Assembly: GCA_002104935.1 (NCBI GenBank)
Contig: MCGT01000030.1
Span: 270,831 to 334,830, forward strand
DNA: 64,000 nucleotides
Source: Hesseltinella vesiculosa
Taxonomy: Eukaryota > Mucoromycota > Mucoromycetes > Mucorales > Cunninghamellaceae
Reading direction: 5' to 3'
Shown here in pieces: positions 34,780 through 46,110 of the stretch (positions are counted from its first letter, which is position 1; the number at the start of each line of letters is the position of its first letter). The notes beneath the pieces were generated by a model. That model worked only from the letters and a program-made list of their open reading frames with translations, had not been told where the DNA came from and did not search any database. The position numbers and the translations under genes were made by a program.

Positions 34780-37086
34780 ATGACTCTTGAAAAGAAACGA
34801 ATGGCTGTTGATAATTCTGTCAAAGAAGGTTAGAATAGGAAGCCATGTATGTATACGATTTAGATTATTTCTAACTTTTCCTTCCTTGTTTCTAGCTCTG
34901 ACTTCGTTTATGTCCAGAGCCAAAAGGCCTAAATTCAAAGACTTTGTGGAAGCCAACAAGGAAAACATTGCCGACTGGTCCATGGCGAGTGATGTCAGTA
35001 CTAAGGAAAACTTGGAAAACATGTGGAAGCAGAGATTTGTCAAAAGCATCCATCTATTTGGCAAGCATCGGCCAGTTGATTGGTAAGAAGACGCGTCTAC
35101 GGAAAGAGAATTTGACACACTTGCACTTTATCTTCAATAGTCTTAAAGACAAAGTTGATTGGGAATCTATCCTGAGGGAGATTGAGCTCAAGGTATGATT
35201 ATGGCAGGTAGAGACCTGGCAGCGCCCTGAGTGTAAGCCCTTTTTCATTCTTCTTTTGGATGTAGAAACTGGCCCGTGAGGCCGTCAGAAATACAGCTGT
35301 GATGAATGTGATTGCTGCCGCCCCGTTGGTTGAAAAAATTTATCAAAAAACTGTGGATGACTTATTGGTGTCGTCGTCAATGGCCCCTGCCCAAGTCATT
35401 GTCCACCCATCGAATACCACCGCCTCGTGTGATGTCGGTTGTGTTGCTGAACCCTTGGACCCCACTGATGACATTGCCAGTGTCAGCACTCCCGAACTTG
35501 CTGACTGCCTCCCTTTGTACCCCACGGACCTTGACTCTTCAACCGTCAAAGATGGACATGATGTATCCTATTCGTTGCATATGCTTGCTCACAAAAAAGT
35601 AAGAACCTCCTGTTTCTCCCCGTAATTGTGAATTTTTGTTCATAACTCTTGCCCCTCTTTCTTTTTATTAGATGATGGGTACACCTCTCTCAGATGAAGA
35701 AGTGGAATACGTGAAGAGCATAGATGCAGACACGACTGGAAATGACTTGCTGCGCTTAGGTGGTGCTATGCTGATTAAAGAGCAAAAGGATGTAGTGGAG
35801 GAGAGCTTGATGCGGTAAGAAGCCAAGCATTACCAATAACCAGTGCTCATGCTGATCCGTTTTATTCCTTAGACTTTCGCTGTCTAAAATTCTCAACCTG
35901 CTTGACACTGACCACATGGCCATGTACCAAAAGCACCTCGACCCCCAGCACTGGTCCAACATCCGGCGCTCTGCCCCACAACTGCCAGGTGGCCTGTGTG
36001 CTGAAACAAGCGATCTTTTTGACTCGCTTATTGCCCAAGGCACCTCAGTGAAAAGCGTATTGACCTTCATTGATTTTCACCGGCAACAGTTGTCTGCAAA
36101 TGATCGACAGTCCTCCCAAGCCTACACAGCACTGCTCATGGTTGAGCAAATGTAAAGGATGAAAAAAAAAAAAGGGAGAGGTGGAATGGAGCCATACTCA
36201 CGTCTTGGCTCCCCATTTGTCAGTGTCCGCAACCTCGGTCGATGGTGCAACACGAACGCAACCTCCGAACTGACATTTTACCGGCGCTTCGCTTCTATCC
36301 TGGAGTTGCTCTTTGATGACACGGATATCATTTTGAACGAGTAAGTGAAGGCAACAAGAAAATAGCCATCCACCGTGACTTTTATTTCTTTTTCCTAGTG
36401 GTGAGCACTGTTCAGCTGCAACGAAGGCAATGACCGATCTCAACAAGGCACTCTTTTCCCCTGGCGACACCTCCGTGACCTATGGCCGCAAAATCGACCT
36501 GATTTTGATGCTCAATGCTGAGCAACAAGTGGAAATGTCAACCAACGAGTGGAAGCGCCGCAATGTTCGTGAAGATCTTATCGTCAAACAACAAGCCAAG
36601 AACTTGATGTCCAACGCTGCCACTCTTGACCATCTCGCCCTCCACTTCTCATCCAACCTGAACAAATCCCTTGCCATGGATTTTGTTGGTAGGTGCTCGT
36701 TCAGGAGCAAGTCGGAAATTGGCCTTCCCCGTTCAATGCCTCTTTCTTCTCTTTAGGAAATCATGGTTACCTGTACCAGTTGGAAAAACTTGATGGCTTT
36801 TTCGTTGCTTCGCTGGTTGCAACTTTGGTGATCCCAGTGGATTTGCCAAACCTTGTACAATTCAAAGAAACGCTACTTACCTTGTTCAAGTTGAAGGTAT
36901 GAAATAGGCAAAGCTTTACAGGCGAGTCCTTTCAACTTCTTCTTTTAGGAGTTCATGGTTGACCAAGGACGAGAGCTGAAGTCAATCATAGCTAACCAAG
37001 AAGTGCAAAGAACCTTCCCCAACCTCCCATTGTCAGCCTCCCCTACCAATATCGACGACGTCAATTATATCTTTTTAAACCATTGA
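34780..37086 (+). CDS. Lineage-specific protein with PD-(D/E)XK nuclease-like C-terminal domain
   Basis: A spliced gene of about nine or ten exons. The N-terminal half is helical (EALTSFMSRAKRPKFKDF, VEANKENIADWSMASDVS, KENLENMWKQRF). The middle has a Ser/Thr/Asp-rich segment and a helical region (LLRLGGAMLIKEQKDVVEES). After a well-supported intron starting at 36152 (join QIVRNLGRWC) comes the conserved part: TSELTFYRRFASILELLFDD, GEHCSAATKAMTDLNKALF, YGRKIDLILMLN and VEMSTNEWKRR, then VKQQAKNLMSNA and DFVGNHGYLYQL. The spacing of GRKID to E..ExK is that of PD-(D/E)XK nucleases, with Asp at about 36497 and Glu/Lys at about 36547-36555. I recall similar proteins as large families in Mucorales. 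Whether it cleaves DNA is not known. Exon boundaries in the middle are approximate. Confidence 0.72.
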
Positions 37087-37194
37087 AATTGAATTCTCAT
37101 TCTCCAGAAGCGCCAAGATCCTTCCCCAACCTCCCATTGTCAGCCTCCCCTACCAATATCGAGGGCATCAATTATATCTTATATACCACTGAAA
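37000..37194 (+). repeat. Tandem duplication of the 3' end of the preceding gene
   Basis: The last exon (from about 37000) is repeated 107 bp downstream. The block CCTTCCCCAACCTCCCATTG occurs at 37013 and 37120, and the identical stretch continues for more than 40 bp in each copy. The second copy lies after the stop codon and so is not translated in this model. It has drifted at its end (the C-terminal Leu-Asn-His codons are not kept). Confidence 0.9.
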
Positions 37195-37589
37195 AATTTG
37201 AAAAATTAAATCTTTGAAAAAGTAAATCAACACCATCATCTTATTACAAGCTGGTGCTTGCTCAAAGGGGCTTTTTTTCTCTTTGTTTGCATCAGAGACA
37301 ACCATAGGCGAGTCAGCGTCACATACAAAGGGGCACATGGCATTTTTTTGGTTTTTATTGCTGTTAGTGACTCTTGATGGGGGTCATAGCGCGTGCTAAC
37401 AACAGGAGGGTGCAAAAGTGTTATGACAAAGATACCGGCATGTAGAGATTGGTGGGTCGTGGCGCGCCGTTCAGTGACAGGCTTCGTCAAGTTATTCATG
37501 GTCTTGCATGGCATTTAACAAATAGTAGGCGCTAGTTGGCTGCGGTGGACGAACAGACACCAGGTGGATCAGGATGAGAGACATAATCA
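37195..37589. other. Intergenic spacer before tandem repeats
   Basis: I see no gene. It contains T runs and leads directly into the 289-bp tandem repeat. Confidence 0.45.
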
Positions 37590-38352
37590 GGCCAACCAAA
37601 TGTGACCACCCCATGACTTGCGCTTCGATAGCAAGAGTTAAAGATGAGGCAACTCAAAGCAAGAATACTCGCTAAGAGAAGCTCATCACCCGTGCTATAC
37701 CACTTGGGGCGCATACAGGCAACCTGTAGCATACTCAAGACAAGAATACTCGCCAGGAGATTCCCTTGTCATGGAGTGGTCATGAGAGCAAAGCAATCCA
37801 AAAGGATGCGGGCCATTCCATAAAAAAAAAAGCAGTCAGTAAACAAATTCTTCTAAACAATTGTCAACGCACCTTGGAAGCCAACCAAATGTGACCACAC
37901 CATGACTTGCGCTTCGATAGCAAAAGATAAAGATGAGGTAGCTCAAAGCAAGAATACTCGCTAGGAGAAGCTCATCACCCGTGCTATACCACTTGGGGCG
38001 CATACAGGCAACCTGTAGCATACTCAAGACAAGAATACTCGCCAGGAGATTCCCTTGTCATGGGGTGGTCATGAGAGCAAAGCAATCCAAAAGGATGCGT
38101 GCCATTCCATAAAAAAAAAAGCAGTCAGTAAACAAATTCTTTTCAAACAATTGTCAACGCACCTTGAAGCCAACCAAATGTGACCACACCATGACTTGCG
38201 CTTCGATAGCAAGAGTTAAAGATGAGGCAGCTCAAAGCAAGAATACTCGCTAGGAGAAGCTCATCACCCGTGCTATACCACTTGGGGCGCATACAGGCAA
38301 CCTGTAGCATACTCAAGACAAGAATACTCGCCAGGAGATTCCCTTGTCATGC
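37590..38352. repeat. 289-bp tandem repeat, about 2.6 copies
   Basis: Copies begin GCCAACCAAATGTGACC at about 37591, 37880 and 38169, exactly 289 bp apart each time. The third breaks off at about 38352 (TTCCCTTGTCATG). Copies differ at only a few positions. Each contains an internal short direct repeat (AAGAATACTCGC, twice per unit, about 90 bp apart) and a run of ten A. The same minus-strand open frame appears at 37532-37738 and 37836-38027, which reflects the repeat and not a gene. Confidence 0.93.
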
Positions 38353-38925
38353 AACAAAAGACGAAAGAAAAAGCCCTCCCAAAAAAAAAAAAAAAACCAA
38401 AAAAAAAAAAAAACTGTCTGTGACGCCGATTCAGGCCAAAAAAGGAAGGCGTTGAAGGGCTCTGATCACGTGCGAAACTCCATGGCACATCATTCCCTTT
38501 TTGACTGGCGACCAGCTTGTAATCAGCACGGATGTTTTCTTTTTATTTTTTGCTTCCAAAATGTACAGTACGAAGATAATGATGTAAATTAGACAGCTCT
38601 TCATCTGTATCGGTCATCTTGGACAGCTAGAGCAGTGCTATTTTGGCCTAACTCTGCCGTTTTCTTATTTTGTTGCAAAGTCAGTTTTTGCATGTCGCGC
38701 CAATTCCGCGTCTCCATTGCTTGGCGTAGACAACAGAACGGTGCTGGCTGATGTCATGTAAACCAATCTCGCAGCTGGCCTAGAATGACACCCTATCTCG
38801 GAAGAGAAGGGGCACTCTAAATTTGGACCTGACACACAGAGATTTTTTTTCGAGCGACCTTGGGCTCCAGAAGGACGGTATTTATTAAGAAGAAGCGATT
38901 AGTGTTCAGGGAGGGAGGCAACGGT
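38353..38925. other. Intergenic region
   Basis: Two A runs near 38380-38412 follow the tandem repeat. I see nothing else that can be supported. Confidence 0.45.
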
Positions 38926-40566
38926 TTAGTATCGGTGACCATTTGGCGATTGAGCTAGCCATTTCGAGGTGTCGCTAGGCTCTTGAAAATAAGGAGGAGC
39001 AGCGTCATCGAGGGCGGCGCCAGGCATACCCGCGGTCGAAGATCGGTGGACATTTTCGGTGACTTTGGCGATGACGGAAGTGCCGTGGTAGGAAGTGGAA
39101 GCCAGGGTGGTTGTGGTAGATGGGTTGGCAGACAAGGGCTGCGATTCATAGGGAGAGAGTGATGTGTGATATTTTGCGTACGACGCATGTTTGTCAAAAG
39201 TCGAGAAGGCACGTGATTCGGTGAGGGGAAAAGGAGATGACCTCCCTGTGACGGAAGGTGTCATTGGTCGTGTGTCTTGATATTGCTTAGGATGGAAGAT
39301 CAGGATCATCACCGTCCACACTACAATCGAGGCCACATTGGCTATGAGCCACAGAGGAAACAAAGGAGAGGGAAAAAAAGAAATGAGAACCAGCATGAGC
39401 ACGGTTTTTGCCCAAGGGGAGAAGGGGGTTGACAGAACAAAAAAAAAAAAAAAAAAAAAACTTACTGTTGCAAATCAAGAAATCCGAGGAGAATTTGTGG
39501 GCATTCAGTGACTTTTTACCAGTCAAGCCGTCAGCACAGAGAATGATGAGGGAAGTGGCATATATAAAGAGGCTGGCGGTCAGGATGAGATTGAGTTCTT
39601 GAAAGTATTGAATCTTGGCTCCGGCAGACCTGGGGTCATTTAACCGCTGGGCGTTGGCCAATAACCTGTTGAATTTAAAGTTGGAGCGGACCCCGAGGAT
39701 GGCAACGACGAAGAGGCCACAGCTGTACACTAGCTCAGGCATGATTTCTTTGTAGGTTGGTTCATAAACTTTTCTAGAAAAGTTGAATTGTAATAAAGGG
39801 AAGAGAACCATGGACGTTGCAGTCCTAACAGCACAAAAAAAAGGGCATCGTTCGGTACAATGCTACAAAAAATAGGAGAGCCATGTTTTTTTTTTTACCA
39901 GACAATGTAAAATTTGAACTCCTTGCTTGTCATGAAGTTGGCTTTCACGACAGTGTTGGCCAGGTAATTCCAAAAACATTGCAGCAGTAAGAGAGTGCCT
40001 CTTTGTCGATTTTTAAAAATAAAAATAAGCTCGAGTTTTCCAGGCCGGAGACAACAGCCACTTACGTCTGCAAGGAAAAGCCAATGCATAAGCTATAACC
40101 TTTTCATGTGAACGAGCAGGTCAGAACAATGAGAAAAAAAAAGGAGAAAAAAAAGGCTTACTTGTGGGGACCACCAGATGCTTGTCAGCGTCAGACCACA
40201 TAGACTCGGGTTTAGGAACGATATGACCGAGGATACTGACAAACCCTTCGTCGTATTTAATCCGGATGGAGGTAAATTCTACTCCGACTCATTAGTGATC
40301 CTTTTTTATGCCTCCTCGTCCTCCTTACCATAATAAAGCTGACAGACAATCATGAAGAACATTAAGAGGGTGAAGAATGCTTTCAGTGCAGCTGCTTTAA
40401 AACTCGAAGGATAGACACATCGAAAGCGATCCAGTGACCAGACCCGATGAGTGTACCAAATCAGCATATATGAGTAGTAGGTCGCGCGCTCTGGAAAACA
40501 AGTCAGTCTCGATTCGACGCTCTTCTCTGCCTTACGCAAAAAACTAAAATCACTGAGATGGGTCAT
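38926..40566 (-). CDS. Multi-pass (about seven helices) membrane protein of unknown function
   Basis: Six exons can be joined: MTHLSDFSFLRKAEKSVESR opens the protein, with a first helix near ALKAFFTLLMFFMIVCQLYY. Exon 2 is a soluble loop with ILGHIVPKPESMWSDADKHL. Further helices are LMHWLFLAD, the region LLLLQCFWNYLANTVVKA, ATSMVLFPLLQF, LVYSCGLFVVAILGVRS, LILTASLFIYATSLIILC and NVASIVVWTVMILIF. The tail is a long Ser/Thr/Pro-rich cytosolic-type segment ending PNGHRY at 38926. That gives roughly seven spans and a phosphorylatable tail, reminiscent of receptor architecture, but I recognise no GPCR signature. A neighbouring function cannot be inferred. Exon borders around the small third exon are the least certain part. 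Confidence 0.65.
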
Positions 40567-41097
40567 TGTGTAAGAAAATAGAAAAATTGGTTCAAGAAGG
40601 AAATAAAATCAGCAAGACACCTTTTTTATTGATGCTGTACCAGCCAAAGGCGGCAATTCATGGAGTAGATGTTGCATGAAAGAAGAAAATAAGCTTTCCC
40701 TCCTTGACTTCATAAACAAATAGGAGTTGGACAAAGAAATGAAACAAGATGAAAGATTAAAAATCATGAAGAAAGGGGCGGCCTATGACCCAAAAGAGCT
40801 GGATTCAAACCCCTTGCCCCTGAACAAATCACAGCAAAACAATAAAACGAAATGCTGGCGGTACTTGAGAATTGCCATGACAAAGCTGTGAGCTGCGGCG
40901 TTTGAATAGATACGGCGTTTTATACAGCACGGCCTGGGGAATTTTTTTCTTTTCCATTCACTCTTTTTTTAATTGTGATGACTGGACAAAAAACGTCGTC
41001 TGTTCGCTCAGGGTAGGGTGCTTGTCATAAGAGAGGAGCGATTTCTTGCGGGAGAGGCAAAAGAAAGGGTTTTATCGAGAGCATTGGGGTCCCAGCG
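40567..41097. other. Divergent promoter region
   Basis: Shared 5' region of the membrane-protein gene (minus) and the APH-domain gene (plus). I checked a GGATTCAAACCCC motif near 40801 for a tRNA and found no matching arms. Confidence 0.5.
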
Positions 41098-42608
41098 ATG
41101 GCAATCAAGTGAGGCATGTTACTAACACGTCGGTTCCCATGGTAGGCATGAATTGGACAATCAAGCTCTAGAAACTTATCTCGCTGATCGTATTCCTGGT
41201 TTTACCAAACCATTGCAAGTCTCTCAATTTGCCTTTGGCCAAAGTATTCCATTTTTTTAAGAAACATGGTTCGTATGCTGACGTTGGTTATTTTTTTTTT
41301 CTTCAACATTGTAGGCAATCCCACCTACCTTTTGAAGGATGGCAAGTAGGTTTTATAGGAAAGACAAGAACGAGATAGTGTAAGCTCATAGCCACATCTC
41401 TACCTTTTTTGTTGTAGCCAACAGCAGTATGTTTTACGCAAGAAGCCTCCAGGCGCCTTGATTTCCAAAACCGCACACGCTGTTGAACGTGAATACCGCA
41501 TCATCCATGCTCTTGGTCAGCATACCGACGTGCCTGTCCCAAAAGTATATGCTCTCTGTGAAGACGGCAGTGTGATTGGCACCCCTTTTTATGTAAATCT
41601 AGCAAACACAAAAACAAAAATCTGGCCAGCTCAATCGCGATTTTTTTTTAGGTCATGGAATTCTTAAAGGGTCGCATTTTTGAAGATATTCGTATGCCAG
41701 AATTGAGCTTTGAAGATCGCAAAGAATGGTAAAAAAAAAAAAAAAAAAGAACTGCTGCGGAGACACTCAAAACTTTTTTTTTTTGATCAGCTTTTACTCT
41801 GCATTGGAAACGCTAGCCAAACTGCACCGGGTGGACTTCAAGGCCATTGGGCTGGAGAATTATGGCCGCAACTCTGGCTTCTACGATCGTCAAATGAAAT
41901 CGCTACACAAAGTCTCTCTTGCTCAAGCGGCAGTGGTCGACAAGGAGACGGGCGAAAAGGTGGTGGACATCCCTCGTTTAGACGAGATGTTTGCGTGGTT
42001 CAGCAAAAACCAGCCCAAGGACGTTGCCACCATTGTCCATGGAGATTTCAAGGTAAAGAAGGAAACACACAGACCGAGTCTGACGTTTTTTTTTTTTTTT
42101 TCTGCAGATGGACAACCTTGTTTTCCATCCCACCAAGAACCAAGTGATTGGCATTCTGGACTGGGAATTGTCGACTATCGGCCACCCTTACTCGGATTTG
42201 GCCAACTTTTTGCAACCTTATTCGATTCCAAGCGTGGCTGGTGGCTTCATGGGCGCAAAGGGACCCTTGCCTGTGCCTACGGCCGAAGAACTGATGCAAG
42301 TCTACTGCAAACACAGCGGTCTTGCTTATCCTATCCCACAATGGCAATTTGCCGTCGCGTTTGCTCATTTCCGCGTACGTGTCCTTCTGATTCATGGATT
42401 TTTCTTTTTTTTTCTGAAGGCGTTGATTCACCCCTCTTTCTTTTTATAGCTGGCGGTCATTACGCAGGGGATTGCTGCCCGAGTGGCTCGTAAGCAAGCG
42501 TCGTCGGCTTTTGCCCGCGAAACAGCAAGCCGGTGTGTCCCCATGTCCAACCTGACGCTCCAAATTGTGGATCAGGGCGACCTTGTTGATGCCAAAAGCA
42601 AGCTTTAG
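41098..42608 (+). CDS. APH-fold phosphotransferase-like protein (ACAD11 N-terminal type)
   Basis: Exon 1 encodes only MAIK (intron after two bases of the Lys codon), then [19 protein letters not shown]. The domain continues through [20 protein letters not shown] (the Lys of the nucleotide site), [54 protein letters not shown], then [20 protein letters not shown], whose HGDFKMDN is the catalytic loop, and [20 protein letters not shown], which holds the DWE magnesium site. This is the aminoglycoside phosphotransferase/choline kinase-like fold found fused to acyl-CoA dehydrogenase in ACAD11. Here it stands alone, as is common in fungi. The substrate is unknown, possibly a hydroxyacyl compound by analogy. 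It ends LVDAKSKL at 42608. Confidence 0.9.
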
Positions 42609-42918
42609 AGATTTTCTTATCGTTGTACCAGTAAAAATGTCACTTTTTTCTTTATGGGAATTTCTTCTTGGTATTGTTTGGGTGCACAAAAGTAGGGTGC
42701 ATGCTGTTGACCTCTTGATTCCCTCAATGTATTGACAACTTTCGACACGTGAAAGACGTTCGCCTGAGGTTGGATTCTCACTTGGCAAGGGGTGCATCAT
42801 TGACATATGATGAACCGTCGTCCAATGGATCAGGTGAATGGTGCGGTGGGGGTGCACGTCTTTTTTTAATTTTCACGCGCAAAAGAAAGGTATCTAAATG
42901 CGAAATACTGTCGAATGT

Positions 42919-43730
42919 TCATAAGCCTTTGAGAGCCATGGCACCGCTGATTAGAGGCACCACTTTATCCAATTGATCAGCTTGGTTACCCAGTTGATAA
43001 TACTGCAAGCAAGAAAGGGTTCAGTCGCTTGTCAAGCAGGGGGGAGGGAGGTTTTTTTTTTTTTTTTTCCATTACCTTGCGAATTTTTTTCATGTCTCTA
43101 AATTGAGTCAGTTGATCCAGAGGAACTAAGTCGCCTTGGATGTTGTCGCGCATATACGATTCAACCTGAAGACATGGTTGAGACTGGGTTTTTTTTTTTT
43201 TTTCTAGTGAGTTGTCTTACGTCGGCCTTTGGTCCGCCCACCTTCACAACAACGATGTTTTGCGACTGATCATCAATACCAAAGCGCTTGAATGTTTGTG
43301 CAATCTAAAAGGAGCGCGTGAGTAAAACCAGGTCGGCTCCCCCTAATTTTTGTTGTTTGTTTATCCCAACACCAGTGTGCAACAAGGCTTACGTTGGAGG
43401 TTGGGGAAAAGTCAAAGACGATTTCAGAGTGGACATTGTGTGTTTTCAATTGATCGTGTTGCCAATCATGGATGGCTCGGTTGCATGCCAATAAAACATG
43501 GACGCCATTGAACACCTTAAAGTACGGAGAGGATAGTTCATAAGCATGATTAAGCGAGCCCAGAAGAATATATTTTTTTTTACCATGGAGGCATCGATCA
43601 ATGCACATTGCAAGGTTGTGTCTTGGTCCAATAATCGTTTTCGCAGTTGTTGAGCATTCTTCACATCCTTGAATAAAGCCATGTGGACAGACCCTACGTC
43701 TGGGTAAAGATCAATGGCGTGTGATTCCAT
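42919..43730 (-). CDS. CGI121: EKC/KEOPS complex subunit Cgi121
   Basis: Cgi121 belongs to KEOPS, which makes the t6A modification of tRNA and affects telomeres. The product starts MESHAIDLYPDVGSVHMALF, then KDVKNAQQLRKRLLDQDTTL, CALIDASMVFNGVHVLLACN across an intron, RAIHDWQHDQLKTHNVHSEI and FDFSPTSNIAQTFKRFGIDD. It continues SQNIVVVKVGGPKADVESYM, then VPLDQLTQFRDMKKIRKYYQ, and ends ALKGL at TGA 42921-42919. This order matches the Cgi121/TPRKB family, including the S..SNI..A...FG....T....V pattern. Longer N-terminal starts in frame exist, but MESHAI matches the expected beginning. Confidence 0.92.
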
Positions 43731-44177
43731 GGAAAAACTGAACGAGTGAAAAAAGCCTGCGCTGCGTGAGCCATTCTCATGATTTCTTTGTGGCTCCGCC
43801 ACTCCCCCAACTCTGGCTGCAGCGATCTTTTGAGATCAGGCCTTTGTTCCCACATTGCCATCCTCATCGACTAACCGTCGTGCACATGTGCTTTAAACAG
43901 GCCATGACTGTTCCACTTGTGTGAATGTTTCAAGACAACGAGACCAAGGCACAGCGATAGCAAAGCAACCTACACATCATGCTCCTCGGATGATTGAAAT
44001 CAGGAGAGGTTTGGCAAACGATTAGCCAAGTCAATTTGAACAATCACAGGGTAGCGAGAAGCAAGCATGACCAATGAAAGATAAACAAACACCCTAAATA
44101 AATCTGTTTTTTTTTTATTTCCCTCTCTCCTGTCTTGGTTCTCTCTCTCCGTCCGATTGACCTGTTTCAAACTGCCA
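43731..44177. other. Divergent promoter region
   Basis: Shared upstream region of CGI121 (minus) and the C2H2 gene (plus). I see no coding segment or repeat in it. Confidence 0.5.
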
Positions 44178-45132
44178 ATGAACATTGCCGAACTTTTGGC
44201 ACCACTTCCCACAAACATGGATGCGACATCCGATCAGAATTTCACTACCTTTCGTGCCAAGGTTGCTGTGTCGAAATCGTCCAAACCAAGACTAAAAAAG
44301 CACCCTTGTCTTTGGCCAGGATGTGGCAAATTGTTTGGTGAGAAAAAAGCACTGACCAAAAAAAAAGCGGCGATCAGATGCAGGAAAAAAAAAGCTGATG
44401 ATTCTATTTTTTTTTTTTTTTCCCTTGGGATCTGGCATATGTTAGGCCGACCATCTGACACCACTCGTCATTACCGCATTCATACCAATGACAGAAGATA
44501 CATCTGCCATGTCAAGTTCTGTGGAAAGAGATTTATTCAGGTAGAGAAACCCATCCCCATGCTTGTTTGACCTTCGGGACTCATCGGCTTCGACGGACTT
44601 TTTATTTTCTCGATAGCAATCTGCATTGACGGTGCACTTGAGAACCCATTCAGGTGAACGACCTCATTGTTGTGAATTTGCCGATTGTGACAAAAAATTC
44701 AGTGATTCAAGCTCACTTGCCCGTCATAGGTACCAAAAAAAAAAAAAAAAGAATTTTGGACTCATCTTTCTTTTTTTGCGTCACCACAGACGCATCCATA
44801 CTGGGAATCGACCCTATCACTGTTCTTCTTGCCCCAAATCTTACACAAAAAAATATTTGTTGAATCGTCATATTGAACGCCATCACCAGGAACCTGACCA
44901 GCCATCACCATCAGCAGATGACGTTGATCGCCCAAAGGCTTTGTTTCACGCTGTGGCCGTGTCACCCTGCCTCTATCCTCCCCAGCCCAGCCCTTTCCAA
45001 CCAACCATGCCTCTTCAACACCCCATTCTTCAACCCCTTCATCTGCCTGCTGTTTCAGCTTCGTCTTCTTTTGGATTTCAACCACTTCCTTATTTTTATT
45101 CCCATCCAGCCCTGGGATCATCAAATTCCTAA
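44178..45132 (+). CDS. C2H2 zinc-finger protein with four fingers
   Basis: A likely DNA-binding transcription factor. The product starts MNIAELLAPLPTNMDATSDQ. Four consecutive fingers are assembled across introns: CLWPGCGKLFGRPSDTTRHY, then CHVKFCGKRFIQQSALTVHL, CCEFADCDKKFSDSSSLARH and CSSCPKSYTKKYLLNRHIER. Linkers such as RTHSGERPH and RRIHTGNRPY are of the TGEKP type. The C-terminal region is Pro/Ser/Phe-rich and unstructured. Introns near 44340-44443, 44540-44616 and 44727-44790 each fall inside finger segments. Target genes and pathway cannot be deduced. The fingers resemble Azf1/GLI-like arrays in a general way only. Confidence 0.9.
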
Positions 45133-45833
45133 ATGAAAATAAACCCCACCCCAATTTTTCTAATCGTTCTTTTTTTGTATCTCAGTGGCAAGCCATTACG
45201 TTTTTTTTTTTAAGATTTGAACCTTATCAAAGAGTGGATAAAGAAAAAAAAAACCAGTGCACTGATGAAGATGGAATTGTGGGGTACGCTGCAGCATGAG
45301 ACCTAAACTTTATTTTTGAAAAGACCAACGAGTCCACTGAAGGATTACGATGACAGACGAAGGTGACCTTCTTCTTTTCCGCTCCATCATCTTGTGGCAC
45401 CTGACGACAGAAGTGAGTGGACGTGATTGGTGCCGACGCGTGATACCCATTATCGTCAAAAAAGGTAAACAACCCTGACCCAGACGGAGAAACAAAAAAA
45501 AAAGAAAAGAAAAGCCCTTGACCAGGGACGGATGCTTTAATATAAACAAATGCATAGAGAAATTAACTAGAGGAATGAAAGTCTAACGAGATTGGAGGGA
45601 AGTATGCTTTCTTTGGTTTTCAAACCAAATGGGAAAAAAGTAGAGGGGGGGAATACAAAGTGGATGGGTACATAATAATAAAATAAAAAAACCATACGGC
45701 CAGCGGACTTGGCAATAAAAAAATGGGCGGGAGGAAATGTCAGAAATGGAGCTTGTCATGAGCTTTTTTTCAAAGGGTGATCGTGCATTGCAACCAGTAC
45801 ATTAGGAAATATAAGTAAACAATTGGGAGGATA
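45133..45833. other. Convergent intergenic region
   Basis: This lies between the C2H2 gene and the stop of the micropeptide gene, which runs toward it. The minus-strand open frame 45472-45227 has some protein-like text (VPQDDGAEKKKVTFVCHRNP) but no start or splice context I could support. Confidence 0.4.
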
Positions 45834-45974
45834 TTACACAGCAGTGGTGGGTTTCTTGGGGCACATCCTATAGAAAAAAAAATCAGTCAACTTGTTCTTT
45901 TTCTGCTGTTCCAAGGATGCTTACATGGAGTAATGGCCCTTTTGACCACAGTGAATGCAACGACCGTCAGACAT
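45834..45974 (-). CDS. 25-residue CCHC zinc-knuckle micropeptide
   Basis: The ATG at 45974-45972 opens MSDGRCIHCGQKGHYSM. An intron with GTAAG donor (about 45924) and TATAG acceptor (about 45871) leads to a second exon that completes the codon and adds MCPKKPTTAV before TAA at 45836-45834. The join forms C-x2-C-x4-H-x4-C exactly (CIHCGQKGHYSMMC), a full zinc knuckle whose last Cys comes from exon 2. The perfect spacing across the splice site argues that the model is right. A TATAAAAG box lies about 140 bp upstream. CCHC knuckles usually bind single-stranded RNA or DNA. No other domain fits in 25 residues, so the role is unknown. Confidence 0.6.
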
Positions 45975-46110
45975 GTTTGATATTAGTATTATACAGTGAT
46001 GAAAAAAGATGATGTTGAAGAGAGAAAAAAAAAAGAATGGATTGGTATCGAATAAAAAGGATTGTGTAAAGAAAAAGAGAGGGCAAAAAAAAAAACCGTA
46101 GATACCCAGC

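Noticed and set aside
37532..38027. Paired minus-strand frames (63-68 codons) starting with the same residues
   Set aside because: Both fall in the 289-bp tandem repeat and simply repeat its sequence. They have no splice or family support.
40780..40830. Possible tRNA B-box (GGATTCAAACCCC)
   Set aside because: Neither strand can form a T-arm or acceptor stem around it.
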